64,000 nt of DNA, from assembly GCF_900106535.1 (NCBI RefSeq), contig NZ_FNOH01000004.1:620001-684000 (forward strand), read 5' to 3'. Both the position numbers and the translations under genes were made by a program. Every line of letters begins with the position of its first letter. Position 1 is the first letter of the stretch. Below are positions 30,349 through 38,851 of the stretch, piece after piece. The stretch comes from Myxococcus xanthus (GTDB lineage Bacteria > Myxococcota > Myxococcia > Myxococcales > Myxococcaceae). A model generated the notes under the pieces. It ran no database searches and was not told the origin of the DNA. It worked only from the letters and a program-made list of their open reading frames with translations.

Positions 30349-30377
30349 CGCGTGAGCCACTCAGACGAGAGCTCCAG

Positions 30378-30419
30378 AAAAAAACATTGGGAGCACGCCC
30401 CCTCGACGTGCTCCCAATG
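30378..30419 (-). terminator. Minus-strand intrinsic terminator, copy 2
   Basis: On the minus strand a perfect 13-bp stem (CATTGGGAGCACG with CGTGCTCCCAATG) and 9-base loop is followed by seven U. This is a textbook intrinsic terminator, yet the nearest gene upstream on that strand starts beyond 32788, on the far side of an oppositely oriented gene. Confidence 0.75.
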
Positions 30420-30508
30420 ACTGCGCGGCCCGACTCCGGCGCGCCCTCCCCCTCTGGAAGCAACAGCCCCCCCGGGCTTGCTTCCTCCCCATCCCCACTT
30501 CGAAATTC

Positions 30509-30554
30509 AAAACGCACGGCGCCGAAAACCTTGAAGCACCCCTGCGTTTTTTTT
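30509..30554 (+). terminator. Hairpin with A- and T-runs
   Basis: AAAACGCA and TGCGTTTT form an 8-bp stem around a 26-base loop, with the T-run extending to eight bases (30547-30554). It could terminate plus-strand transcription before the membrane protein gene. The stem is AT-rich at its base and less certain than the other hairpins. Confidence 0.4.
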
Positions 30555-30631
30555 CCGGGCCGCCTGGAGCGATGCTCCGCCCACACGGCCACACACACGC
30601 TGCGTATGGGCCTTCGCGAGTGGCTCCCAGG

Positions 30632-32731
30632 ATGACGACCGACCTTCCCGCCCCGAAGCCCTCGACCCACGGCCTCACAGGGACGCTGTTCCACCTCTGG
30701 GTCTTCCTCGGCTCCTTCCTGCTCTTCCAGGTGGAGCTCATCCTCGCGCGGCTGCTGCTGCCCTCCTACGGAAGCAGCGCGGCCATCTGGACGACGTGCC
30801 TGGTGTTCTACCAGGCGGTGCTGCTGCTCGGTTACTTCTACTCGAGCCGGGTCGCGGTGGCCGCGCACCAGGGCCGCTACCGCTGGGCCCACCTGGGCTT
30901 CGTGCTGCTCGCGGTGGTCGTCTTCCCGTTCCGGCTGCACCTCTTCGAGCTGCACCCCGTGGCGGCCATCCTGCTCACGCTGACGCTGTCACTGGGGCTG
31001 CCGTTCCTCGCCCTGTCGACGACGAGCGTCGTCGCCCAGGGGTGGTTCACCCGAACGGAGCATCCCTCCCGGGGTGACCCGTTCTTCCTCTACGGAACGT
31101 CCAACGCGGGCGCGCTCACGGCGCTGCTCACCTTCCCCTTCCTGGTGGAGCCGGCGCTCGACATCCAGGAGCAACTGGCCGTCTGGTACGTGGGCTACGG
31201 CGCGTTCGTCGTCTTCGCGCTGCTCTGCATCCAGCGCGTTCGCCCGGCGCTTGCCGGTGGAAGCACGACGTCCGAGCCAGCGGCCCGGACCGAGCCGGTG
31301 CCCCGCGCGCCGCGCGCCTCACGCATCACCTGGCTGCTGCTGTCCGCGAGCGCCAATGCGCTGCTGCTCGCGGTCACCAACGTCCTCACGCTGGATGCCT
31401 CCATCCCGCTGCTGTGGATCCTCCCGCTCTCGCTGTACCTGCTCACGCTCATCGTCTGCTTCTCGAAGCGGCCCCCCACGCCCACGGGGTTGAACCGGCT
31501 CGCGCTGGGAAGCCTCGCCGTCGCGGCGGGCGCGGCGCTCTTCTCGCTGGCACGCGCGCAGACGTCGCTCCCGTCCCTGGTGCTGCACAGCGCGGTGCTT
31601 TGGGTGGGCTGCCTGCTGATGCATGGCAACCTCGTGTGGTGCCGCCCCTCGGACCCGCGCCTGCTGGGCTCGTTCTATCTGCACGTCTCGCTGGGCGGCC
31701 TGGTGGGCACCTTGCTGCTGGCCCTGCTCGTTCCCCTGACGCTGGGCTCGCTGGCGCTCCCGTACCTGGACCACGGCATCACCGGCCTGCTCCTGCTGGG
31801 AGGACTGGCGGCGCGGGACATGATGCGCCGGGGCCAGGGGCTGCCCGTCCCGAAGCTGGCGCCCTACGTATCGAGCGGAGCCGCCCTGTTCGTCGTCGCG
31901 GTCCTGGTGCTCTCCGGGTGGATGCTCGCGCGCGGGCGCATCGAAGGCTCGCGCACCTTCTACGGCCTCTACACGGTCAAGGACGCGGAGGGCCTGCGGC
32001 TGTTCCAGCACGGCAGCACCGTCCACGGCGTGGAGAACCTCCACCCGGACGAGCGAGGCGAGCCCCTCTCCTACTACCACCGGGGCTCCGCGGTGGGCCG
32101 GGTGCTGGCCTCGGAACGGATTCCGCGTGAGCGCGTGGCCGTCGTGGGGCTCGGCATCGGCAGCCTCGCCGCGTATGGCCGCACTGGCGAGCATTGGGAC
32201 TTCTACGAGTTGGACCCGGAGGTGGAGCGGCTCGCGCGCCAGCACTTCAGCATGCTCGGCTCCAGCCAGGCGGAGCTCCGCGTCCTCGCGGGGGATGCGC
32301 GCCTTCGCATGGAGGAAGCCAAGGACGGCGGGTACGACGTCATCGTCCTCGATGCGTTCTCCAGCGACTTCGTCCCCACGCACCTGCTGACCCGGGAGGC
32401 GCTGAGCCTCTATCTCCGGAAGCTCGCGCCGGAGGGGCTCCTGCTGTTCCATGTCTCCAGCCGGCTTTTCGACCTGGTCCCCGTGCTCACCCGCTTGAGC
32501 ACGGAGCTGCGGGTCCAGGGGCTCGTGAACCGGACGGAGCGCCTCACCGCCGAGGAGCTGGCGTCGGGCCGCTCCCCCAGCGTCTGGTTCGCCATGAGCG
32601 CCAACAGCGACGTCGTGGCCCGCCTCACCCAGGAGCTGCCCTTCCAGCCGGTGGACACGCCGCCCGAGCTGAAGGACAGGCGCGTCTGGTCCGACAGCTA
32701 CGTCAACCTGCTGCACGCGCTCGCGCACTGA
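30632..32731 (+). CDS. Membrane-fused spermidine-synthase-like protein
   Basis: This 699-residue protein combines about ten to twelve hydrophobic segments (residues 15-450) with a C-terminal methyltransferase/spermidine-synthase fold. The nucleotide loop RVAVVGLGIGSLAAYG lies at about 501-516, the acidic FYELDPEVERLA near 524-535, GDARLRMEE near 554-562 and VIVLDAFSSDFVPTHLLTRE near 570-589. The last of these is a hallmark of the spermidine synthase-like group annotated as fused MFS/spermidine synthase. It shares architecture but little sequence with the protein at 3867-6092 and lacks the duplicated ELAAxR block. ATG 30632 has a weak AGG site. Ligand and reaction are unknown. Confidence 0.82.
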   Translation: MTTDLPAPKPSTHGLTGTLFHLWVFLGSFLLFQVELILARLLLPSYGSSAAIWTTCLVFYQAVLLLGYFYSSRVAVAAHQGRYRWAHLGFVLLAVVVFPFRLHLFELHPVAAILLTLTLSLGLPFLALSTTSVVAQGWFTRTEHPSRGDPFFLYGTSNAGALTALLTFPFLVEPALDIQEQLAVWYVGYGAFVVFALLCIQRVRPALAGGSTTSEPAARTEPVPRAPRASRITWLLLSASANALLLAVTNVLTLDASIPLLWILPLSLYLLTLIVCFSKRPPTPTGLNRLALGSLAVAAGAALFSLARAQTSLPSLVLHSAVLWVGCLLMHGNLVWCRPSDPRLLGSFYLHVSLGGLVGTLLLALLVPLTLGSLALPYLDHGITGLLLLGGLAARDMMRRGQGLPVPKLAPYVSSGAALFVVAVLVLSGWMLARGRIEGSRTFYGLYTVKDAEGLRLFQHGSTVHGVENLHPDERGEPLSYYHRGSAVGRVLASERIPRERVAVVGLGIGSLAAYGRTGEHWDFYELDPEVERLARQHFSMLGSSQAELRVLAGDARLRMEEAKDGGYDVIVLDAFSSDFVPTHLLTREALSLYLRKLAPEGLLLFHVSSRLFDLVPVLTRLSTELRVQGLVNRTERLTAEELASGRSPSVWFAMSANSDVVARLTQELPFQPVDTPPELKDRRVWSDSYVNLLHALAH

Positions 32732-32788
32732 CCCACGGCCTCGTGGCGCTTCCGACCAAGCCCCGGAAGCGCCCTGTGGCCGCGACGG

Positions 32789-34156
32789 CTACGCGGTCTT
32801 CTCCCGGGCCGTGAGCACCTCGGACGAGGGCTCGCCGGATTCGGCGATGCGCCGGGTGAGGCGGCGACGGACGACGTCGACGTGCTCCCGGAAGAAGTAG
32901 AGGTTCTCCGCGTAGGCCAGGGGCATGGGGATGCGGTTCACCTCGCGCTCGGCCTCGTCGAGCCGCCGCAGCATCTCCTCCAGCATCTCCCGGCCCGGGC
33001 CCTCCTCGAGCTGGAGCTCGATTTCCTTCAGCCGCGCGTACCAGCGGAAGATGCGCGAGCGCACGCGCCACTGGTACAGCGCCGGCGCCACCCGGCCCAG
33101 GGGCACCAGGACGGCGATGAAGGGCACCAGCATCACCCAGAGCCGGTCCACCAAGTTGGCGGCCCAGAACGGCAGATAGCGGTGCAGGAGCGGAACGCCG
33201 GACTCGTAGTAGCGGCGCGCCTCGCTGCTGAACGGAAAGCCCGCCTCGAGCGCCGCCGGGAATTCGCCCGTGCGGTCCAGGATGCCGGCCTTGCCGTGGA
33301 CCTCGCTGGCCGCGCGCATCAAGAGGTAGGCCAGCGCCGGGTGGAGCGCATCGGTGGCGACCAGGTTCGCGGTGGGCGCCAACATCACCACGTCATGGCC
33401 TGGCACGTCCGCGGCCAGGTCGAGCACGCCCCGCGGCAGCACGTGCCGGGACAGATAGGGGTAGCGGCGCACGTAGGCCTCGCCCCGCGAGAAGCTGAGG
33501 AGATGGATGTCCGGCACCCGCGCGAGCCGCTGGACGGGCGGCGACTCCGCTGGGGACACGATGAAGACAGCATCGACCTTGCCCTGCTTGAGCTGCTCGA
33601 TGGCCTCGTCGCGCCCCAGGTTCAAGAGTTCCGTGGGCGCGGCGCCCACGCCGTTGGCCTCCAGCAACTTCATGGACAGGGCGCGCGTGCCACTCTCCTC
33701 GGGGCCCACGACGATGCGCTTGCCCTGCAGGGCATTCAGGTCGTCGATAGTGGGCCCTCGGTAGAAGACCCACAACGGCACATAGGAGAGGCTTCCCAGG
33801 GACACGACGTGCGGCGCCTTGGTGGCGTCGGACGTCCCGCTCTGAACGAAGGCCACGTCCACGCCCGAGCGCTCGTCCTCCAGCAGTTTGATGCTGGTGA
33901 GCGAGCCGTCCGTGGGACGAATCTCCACCGTGACGCCGTGCTTCGCGAGAATCTCCTGATACTTGCGCGCGAAGTACCGGAAGCCGCCCTCGTCCCCAGC
34001 CGCGGCGATGACGACCTTCTTCGGCGGCGCGGGCTTGACGAAGTAGAACGTGACGGCGAACGCGATGCTGACGATGACGAGCGCGGGGCCCAGCGTCATC
34101 CAGAGGTCCCACCGCAACGTGCGACGCAGGCGGGCCTTGAGCGAGTCCTTCTTCAT
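32789..34156 (-). CDS. TAXI family TRAP-type solute-binding protein, membrane-anchored
   Basis: This 455-residue protein has an N-terminal transmembrane anchor (about residues 19-42). A periplasmic TAXI-type binding domain follows at about 46-300, recognisable by VVIAAAGDEGGFRYFARKYQEIL, the DGSLTSIKLLEDERSGVDVAFVQSG segment, and GKRIVVGPEESGTRALSMKLLEANGV. A second hydrophobic region near 325-350 (LVDRLWVMLVPFIAVLVPL) and a charged, coiled-coil-like C-terminus follow. The two membrane segments and the C-terminal helix distinguish it from classic soluble TAXI proteins, and no TRAP permease gene is adjacent. It may be a sensor or orphan receptor. Ligands of TAXI proteins include glutamate and other acids; here it is unknown. 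Confidence 0.85.
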   Translation of the reverse strand: MKKDSLKARLRRTLRWDLWMTLGPALVIVSIAFAVTFYFVKPAPPKKVVIAAAGDEGGFRYFARKYQEILAKHGVTVEIRPTDGSLTSIKLLEDERSGVDVAFVQSGTSDATKAPHVVSLGSLSYVPLWVFYRGPTIDDLNALQGKRIVVGPEESGTRALSMKLLEANGVGAAPTELLNLGRDEAIEQLKQGKVDAVFIVSPAESPPVQRLARVPDIHLLSFSRGEAYVRRYPYLSRHVLPRGVLDLAADVPGHDVVMLAPTANLVATDALHPALAYLLMRAASEVHGKAGILDRTGEFPAALEAGFPFSSEARRYYESGVPLLHRYLPFWAANLVDRLWVMLVPFIAVLVPLGRVAPALYQWRVRSRIFRWYARLKEIELQLEEGPGREMLEEMLRRLDEAEREVNRIPMPLAYAENLYFFREHVDVVRRRLTRRIAESGEPSSEVLTAREKTA

Positions 34157-34269
34157 GATGGGCGCGGAGTATAGACACGGCGCGCGCCAGCCACGGGGCC
34201 CGGCCGCCGGTGGGGCGGCCGGGCAGTCAGAAGGCGGTCACTCCACCCGCCTCCCGAGGGACGGACGTC

Positions 34270-35355
34270 TCAGTCCCGCCGGCGCTTGGAGCGTGACGCC
34301 TCCCAGCCCATCAAGGTCCTGCCGCGCTCGTGGCGCCGGTGGTCGCGCTCGGCGGACGCACTGCGCTGACGGACCTGATAGGCCTGCTCACGCCGCAGCC
34401 GCTCGTAGCTGGCGAGCCGCGCCTCGGGCAGGGCCCCCGACGACACGGCCGCGCGCACCGCGCACCCGGGCTCGCGCTGGTGCTGGCAGTCCGTGAAGCG
34501 GCAGCCGGCGGCCAGCTCGAGGATGTCGGTGAACGTCTGGCCGATGCCGTCATCCTCGCCCCACAGCCCCAGCTCGCGCATGCCGGGTCCGTCGATGAGC
34601 AGTCCGCCGCCCGGGAGCACGAACAGCTCGCGGTGCGTGGTGGTGTGACGGCCCTTGTCGTCCTCGGCGCGGACCGCCTGGGTGACCAGCCGCGCCTCGC
34701 CCAGGAGCCGGTTGACCAGCGTGGACTTGCCAACACCGGAGGAACCGAGCAGCGCCCCCGTCTTCCCGGCCGGAAGCTGCGCGCGAAGGGCCTCGATGCC
34801 CTCCCCCGTCCAGGAACTCAGCGCGAGCACGGGTACGCCTGGAGCCAGCTCCTCCACCTCGGCCACGAGCGAGTCCGCGTCCGGGCGCAGGTCCGCCTTG
34901 GTGAGCACCACCACGGGCGCGGCGCCGCTGGTCCACGCCAGCGCCAATGCCCGTTCGATGCGGCGGGGATTGAAGTTGCCGTCCAGTCCCGCGACGAGGA
35001 CCACGACGTCCAGGTTGGCGGCGATGAGCTGCCCGTCGCGCTCACTGCCCGCCTCGCGCCGGGCGAGCACGCTGGCGCGAGGCAGCACCGCGTGGAGCAG
35101 CGCCTCGCCGTCCCCATCGGGGAGTTGGAGCGCCACCCAGTCGCCGATGGTGGGCAGGGACTCGACGCCGGGGGCTTGATGGAGAAGCCGGCCCGCGGTG
35201 CGCGCCAACAGGGTGCGCGTGTCCGTCTGGACCGTGAGCAGCCCTCGATGCTGGCGCACGACGCGGCCAGGGACGAGGGACAGTGGGGACTGCGAGACGA
35301 GCGTAGAGAATGCGTGTTCGAAGGCTGGACCCCAGCCGAGGGTTTCAAGCGACAT
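34270..35355 (-). CDS. rsgA: Ribosome small subunit-dependent GTPase A
   Basis: This 361-residue circularly permuted GTPase acts in late maturation of the 30S subunit. An N-terminal OB fold (about 28-105) precedes the GTPase with motifs in permuted order: G4 TKAD at 152-155, G1 GSSGVGKS at 204-211, switch region TTTHRE near 238-243 and G3 DGPGM at 255-259. The C-terminal zinc finger uses Cys285, Cys290, His292 and Cys298. The basic tail (SKRRRD) suits rRNA contact. The N-terminus carries about 25 residues more than the E. coli protein. It is a single-gene unit here. Confidence 0.95.
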   Translation of the reverse strand: MSLETLGWGPAFEHAFSTLVSQSPLSLVPGRVVRQHRGLLTVQTDTRTLLARTAGRLLHQAPGVESLPTIGDWVALQLPDGDGEALLHAVLPRASVLARREAGSERDGQLIAANLDVVVLVAGLDGNFNPRRIERALALAWTSGAAPVVVLTKADLRPDADSLVAEVEELAPGVPVLALSSWTGEGIEALRAQLPAGKTGALLGSSGVGKSTLVNRLLGEARLVTQAVRAEDDKGRHTTTHRELFVLPGGGLLIDGPGMRELGLWGEDDGIGQTFTDILELAAGCRFTDCQHQREPGCAVRAAVSSGALPEARLASYERLRREQAYQVRQRSASAERDHRRHERGRTLMGWEASRSKRRRD

Positions 35356-35456
35356 GGTTGGAAGGACTCCGGACAGAGCGGTGCCAATGGCGCACCTGGT
35401 TCTTCAGGGCTCCCCGAGGAGCGCACGGCCGCGCTGTGTCAGACCTTCGCGGCCGG

Positions 35457-35700
35457 CTAGGCGGCCTGCGCCCTCGAGGCGAACAGGACTTCCACCGCGT
35501 CGAGCACAAGGGGCGAGTTCACGATGCCTCCAAAGGACTTCAAGGGGCGGTGCCCACCACCGCCCGGCACGGCATGTCTATCCCGGCGCGTGGCGGCGGG
35601 GAATGGCCACGTGTGCAGAACCGCCGCCAGCGCCCGGCCGTCCAGGTAGCGCAGCGCGCCGAGCACATGCCGCACCGGGCGAGCGCCCGCCTTGCGGGTG
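35457..35700 (-). pseudogene. Probable gene remnant, 3' end only
   Basis: On the minus strand a frame ending at TAG 35457 has strong genome-like codon use and natural composition over about 75 codons (pieces such as VRHVLGALRYLDGRALAAVL and SPLVLDAVEVLFASR). There is no plausible start, and upstream of about 35690 the frame loses coding character. It looks like the C-terminal end of a decayed gene. No family is recognised. The rest of the 405-base gap between rsgA and the zinc-finger gene (35356-35456 and 35701-35760) holds nothing else I can identify. Confidence 0.35.
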
Positions 35701-35760
35701 GGTTCCGGTGGAAACGGACGCACCCCATTGTTAGGGGCAGATGTCCTCCAAGGAGCAGCC

Positions 35761-36231
35761 GTGTTCCGATTCGAAAACGACCGGGCGCTCATCGAATCCT
35801 TCCGCCCCAGAGACCGCCGAGTCATCGAGATGCCCCCGGGCATCACCTTCCCACTCTTCGTGCGGGACTACCTCGCCTGGACGGAGACGTCCGGCGCGCG
35901 CGTGTACCTCATCTTCTCCGCACCGGGCAGCCGCAAGCCCATTGGCATCATCTTCCGCCGGGACGCCCTGGGCGGCGAGCCCGTCACTCGCATGTGCGAG
36001 TGGTGCCACAGCTACGGCTCGGCTCACGAGGTGTGCCTGCTCACCACAGCGGTGGACAACAAGCGTCGTGTGGGGGTGAACCTCTGCGCCGACCTTCGGT
36101 GCAGGGAGAAGATGGAGGACGCGGCGGACCGCTCCGGTCGACACCCGCTTGAATTTCTCGGAAAGCTCAATGAACGAATGTTTCGTTTCGCGCATGAGGC
36201 GTTGGGCATCGAAGCGCAGCCCGCCGCCTGA
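35761..36231 (+). CDS. FBP-type C-terminal treble-clef zinc-finger protein
   Basis: This 156-residue protein has a GTG start preceded by AAGGAG. It matches the C-terminal treble-clef domain of the elongation-factor-G-binding protein family (FBP): CEWCHSYGS at residues 79-87 supplies Cys79 and Cys82, and NLCADLRCREKM supplies Cys109 and Cys114. In Gram-positive bacteria the related fusidic-acid-resistance proteins bind EF-G and rescue stalled complexes. Here only the C-terminal part is present, with a 75-residue beta-rich N-terminal section, so EF-G binding is plausible but unproven. No neighbours share the pathway, except that rsgA, another ribosome-linked gene, lies nearby. Confidence 0.75.
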   Translation: MFRFENDRALIESFRPRDRRVIEMPPGITFPLFVRDYLAWTETSGARVYLIFSAPGSRKPIGIIFRRDALGGEPVTRMCEWCHSYGSAHEVCLLTTAVDNKRRVGVNLCADLRCREKMEDAADRSGRHPLEFLGKLNERMFRFAHEALGIEAQPAA

Positions 36232-36287
36232 TGCCGCCGGGCAATCGGGCTTGACGGTGGCGGCATCCTTCGCTCTTTAGCGAAGTG

Positions 36288-38015
36288 ATGCCCCCTGTCC
36301 GCCTCGTCGTTCTCGCCTCGCTGCTGGCCGCGGGGCTCGCCGCCGCCGCCCCCGTCGTGCAAGTGCCGGAGGGTGGCCGCCCCGTGGAAGTGCTGGCCCA
36401 GGGGGTCGTCTGCGGACCGGTCCGCAACGGCTGGAGCCTGGGCCCGGATGGTCGCTCCGTGCATCCGCCCGCCAGGCCGGACGACAACGCGCGCACGCAG
36501 GACCTCAAGGTCGCCGACACCCCGGCGCAGTGCGCGACCAGTGAGCGAATCGTCACGGTGATTGCCACCGGGCCGCTGCCGCGCATCGACTTCTCGGGGA
36601 CTTCCTTCTATCCGGACGAAGGCCGCCTGGAGCTGCGCGGCGTGGGGCTGTTGAACGTGGGCGTCGCGTGGTCGGGCAAGCCGCGCGGCGAGCCGGAGCG
36701 CCCCGCCATGGAGGGGCAGGACGTCTGTCTGTCCCCCTCCAAGCCCCGGGGCCTCGCGGACTGCGCGGTGCCCGTGCCGCAGGGCCTGCCCACGGACACG
36801 TCGCTGTACTGGATTCCGCCCTACGGCCGCGTCGGGCCAGACGTGAAGACCTACGACGCCCTCGGGAACCTGGTGGACCCCGAATCGCTCCGCATCCGCC
36901 CCGGCCGCACCATCCTCACCGAGCCCCTGGTGCTCTCCAACGGAATCGACGTGTCGAAGGGGCCGGGCAGCGTCCCCGTCAGCCACTCCGAGGCGATTGC
37001 CACCGCCGACTGCGGCATCGCCCGCTGCGAACCAGCCGAAGGCTTCATCTCCGTGCGCAACGTCCCGGGCGTGGATGCCACGGTGACGCTGCGCGCGCGA
37101 CTGGTGCCGCGCGTCTACTTCTCGCGCGCCGATGTGCTCGACCAGGTCATCACCACCACGCTGTCCGTGCTGGCGTGTCCCCTCACGGCGGTGGAGGGCT
37201 CGGTGCTGCGCGGCGCGGAGAACTCCGCGCTCGTGGTCCGGTTGGATCCCGTCTGCGCCCATGACCCGCGCACCCTGGTGTGGACCGTCAACGGCCTGCG
37301 CGTTCGCGTGGAGCGCGTGGTGAAGCTGGCGGAGGGCACCTATGTACTGCTGCGCACGGGCGGCACGTCCGATCAGCAGGTGACCATCACCGCGCTGACG
37401 TCGCGGCAGGATGGAACGGTGGTGGCCTCGGAGACGGCGAAGACGCTGCCCCTGCCCGTGCCCCGGGCCAGCTTGGAGCTGCCCGGGCTTGGCTCCATCG
37501 ATTTCATCCCGACGAACCGGCCCGCCCAGGTGAGCATGGCGTCCAACGCCGGCCTGGGACGCTTCGTGCTGGAGCCCTTGCCTGGCGCCTACAGCGTCAC
37601 GACGCGGGAGTCCGTCACCCTCATCCAGGGCGAGGCGGCGCCGGGCGCCTTCGTGGCGCTGCGCTTCGGCTACCGGCTCCCCACGCTGCCCGCGGAGCTG
37701 GCCACCACCGACCTGGTGCTGGTGGATGAGCGCTTCCAACGCGTGGTGCGCGAAGCCAGCGTGCCCGCCCGCATCGAGAACCTGGTGGAGTTCGTCTGCG
37801 CGGACAAGGACGGCAAGGACCAGGTACTGGAGCCCAGCCGCCCCCACCGGATTCCCTACGAGATGCGCAACACCTGTCGCGTCATCGTGCACCGTCAGCG
37901 CTTGAAGCCGGAGGATGGGAACCAGGAGGTCCTGCTCCGCATCAGCGTCACGAAGCCGGATGGCTCGGTGCGCGGGGAGAGCGGCGTCGAGCAGCGGATG
38001 TTCCTGCGTCCGTAG
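36288..38015 (+). CDS. Secreted beta-rich protein, 5' part of an amber-interrupted gene
   Basis: This 575-residue product has a signal peptide (MPPVRLVVLASLLAAGLAAAAP) and a long series of beta-rich segments with scattered Cys pairs. No catalytic motif is recognisable. The frame ends at TAG 38013, but the same reading frame continues without a further stop to 38591 with normal codon use. The amber codon therefore appears to split one gene of about 767 codons. A CAG-to-TAG change would explain it. ATG 36288 was preferred over the GTG immediately before it. If the stop is real, the product lacks its C-terminal outer-membrane-like domain. Confidence 0.75.
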   Translation: MPPVRLVVLASLLAAGLAAAAPVVQVPEGGRPVEVLAQGVVCGPVRNGWSLGPDGRSVHPPARPDDNARTQDLKVADTPAQCATSERIVTVIATGPLPRIDFSGTSFYPDEGRLELRGVGLLNVGVAWSGKPRGEPERPAMEGQDVCLSPSKPRGLADCAVPVPQGLPTDTSLYWIPPYGRVGPDVKTYDALGNLVDPESLRIRPGRTILTEPLVLSNGIDVSKGPGSVPVSHSEAIATADCGIARCEPAEGFISVRNVPGVDATVTLRARLVPRVYFSRADVLDQVITTTLSVLACPLTAVEGSVLRGAENSALVVRLDPVCAHDPRTLVWTVNGLRVRVERVVKLAEGTYVLLRTGGTSDQQVTITALTSRQDGTVVASETAKTLPLPVPRASLELPGLGSIDFIPTNRPAQVSMASNAGLGRFVLEPLPGAYSVTTRESVTLIQGEAAPGAFVALRFGYRLPTLPAELATTDLVLVDERFQRVVREASVPARIENLVEFVCADKDGKDQVLEPSRPHRIPYEMRNTCRVIVHRQRLKPEDGNQEVLLRISVTKPDGSVRGESGVEQRMFLRP

Positions 38016-38591
38016 GGAGAGCAGCGCGACATCCCCGTCCCGGGCAACATGGGGCAGTACGACCGCATCACCGTCCAGGTCTCCCACGTGGCGGACGAGT
38101 CCCGTTACGCCTTGAGCACGACGGACCGTACGGGCCTGCCTTCCGCGCAGTGGACGGCCATCGTCACCGGTGGCCTCTTCCGGCTCTACACGACGGCTGC
38201 CATTCCCGCGGGCCTCTACCGCGCCACCGAGCCCACCGGGCAGCTCGCCATCAACTTCGGTGTCGTGTCGCGACTGGCGTTGCTGAACAACGAAGGCCAG
38301 GAACGCCTGCTGGGAATCGAAGCGGGTTTGATGGGACTGGGGCTCGTGCCGCAGTCGGGTGACATTCAATTCCCGCCGACGCTCGCGGTCGTCTTGGGCC
38401 TGGGACTGCGCGTTCCGATTGGTCCGGGCGCTGCCGTCGGTGCGCAGGCGTGGCTGGCCTACGAGTTCCGCGGAGACATCCGACGTCGCACGGGAGGAGA
38501 CCCCACGCTGGACCCAATCGTTCCGTCGAGCAAATGGTCCTTCATCTTCGGACCGAGCATCTCTGTCGGCAACGTGGGCTTCAATCTCTGA
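38016..38591 (+). pseudogene. 3' part of the amber-interrupted gene
   Basis: These 191 codons continue the previous reading frame in phase directly after TAG 38013. An ATG at 38049 could restart translation for a 180-residue product, but I see no ribosome site in front of it (GTCCCGGGCAAC). The sequence has alternating hydrophobic residues and Gly-rich turns (LAINFGVVSRLALLNNEG, VVLGLGLRVPIGPGAAVG) and ends in NVGFNL. That is the pattern of an outer-membrane beta-barrel C-terminus, though the final residue is Leu and not the usual Phe. Alone it has no signal peptide, so it could not reach the outer membrane. Confidence 0.65.
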
Positions 38592-38607
38592 GCGCTGTTG
38601 AGTCGAA

Positions 38608-38644
38608 CCGGTCCTCGCGAAGGCACACCTCCGCTGAGGACCGG
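38608..38644 (+). terminator. Hairpin after the split gene
   Basis: CCGGTCCTC and GAGGACCGG form a perfect 9-bp stem with a 19-base loop, 17 bases after the final stop codon. There is no U-tract. It supports 38591 being the true transcript end and not 38015. Confidence 0.45.
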
Positions 38645-38851
38645 CTCCCACTCGCCCATCCCACATACCCGAGCCGTGCCAACCCGTAGCTTCCGCAGGC
38701 GCGCTCCCAGCCCGTGCTCCGCGACCGGCGGCAACATCGGCGCAGGACCGCGCCTCCAACACGCATCCAGGAACGGCGGGAGCCGCGGCCGGGGCGGCGG
38801 TGAACCTGCACCGTCACGCTCCGGACCGCGGCCGTCCCCGTGCGGCGTGGA

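Larger units (their letters stand above)
30251..30631. other. Hairpin-dense intergenic region
   Basis: These 381 bases hold no believable gene but at least five hairpins: 30266-30289, 30317-30348, 30385-30419, 30456-30485 (12 pairs with a 2-base bulge) and 30509-30550. Two of them are intrinsic terminators pointing left although no minus-strand gene lies upstream of them. The region is also locally A/T-richer (30495-30540) than the genome. The possibilities are a minus-strand small RNA or tandem regulatory RNA elements. Confidence 0.6.
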
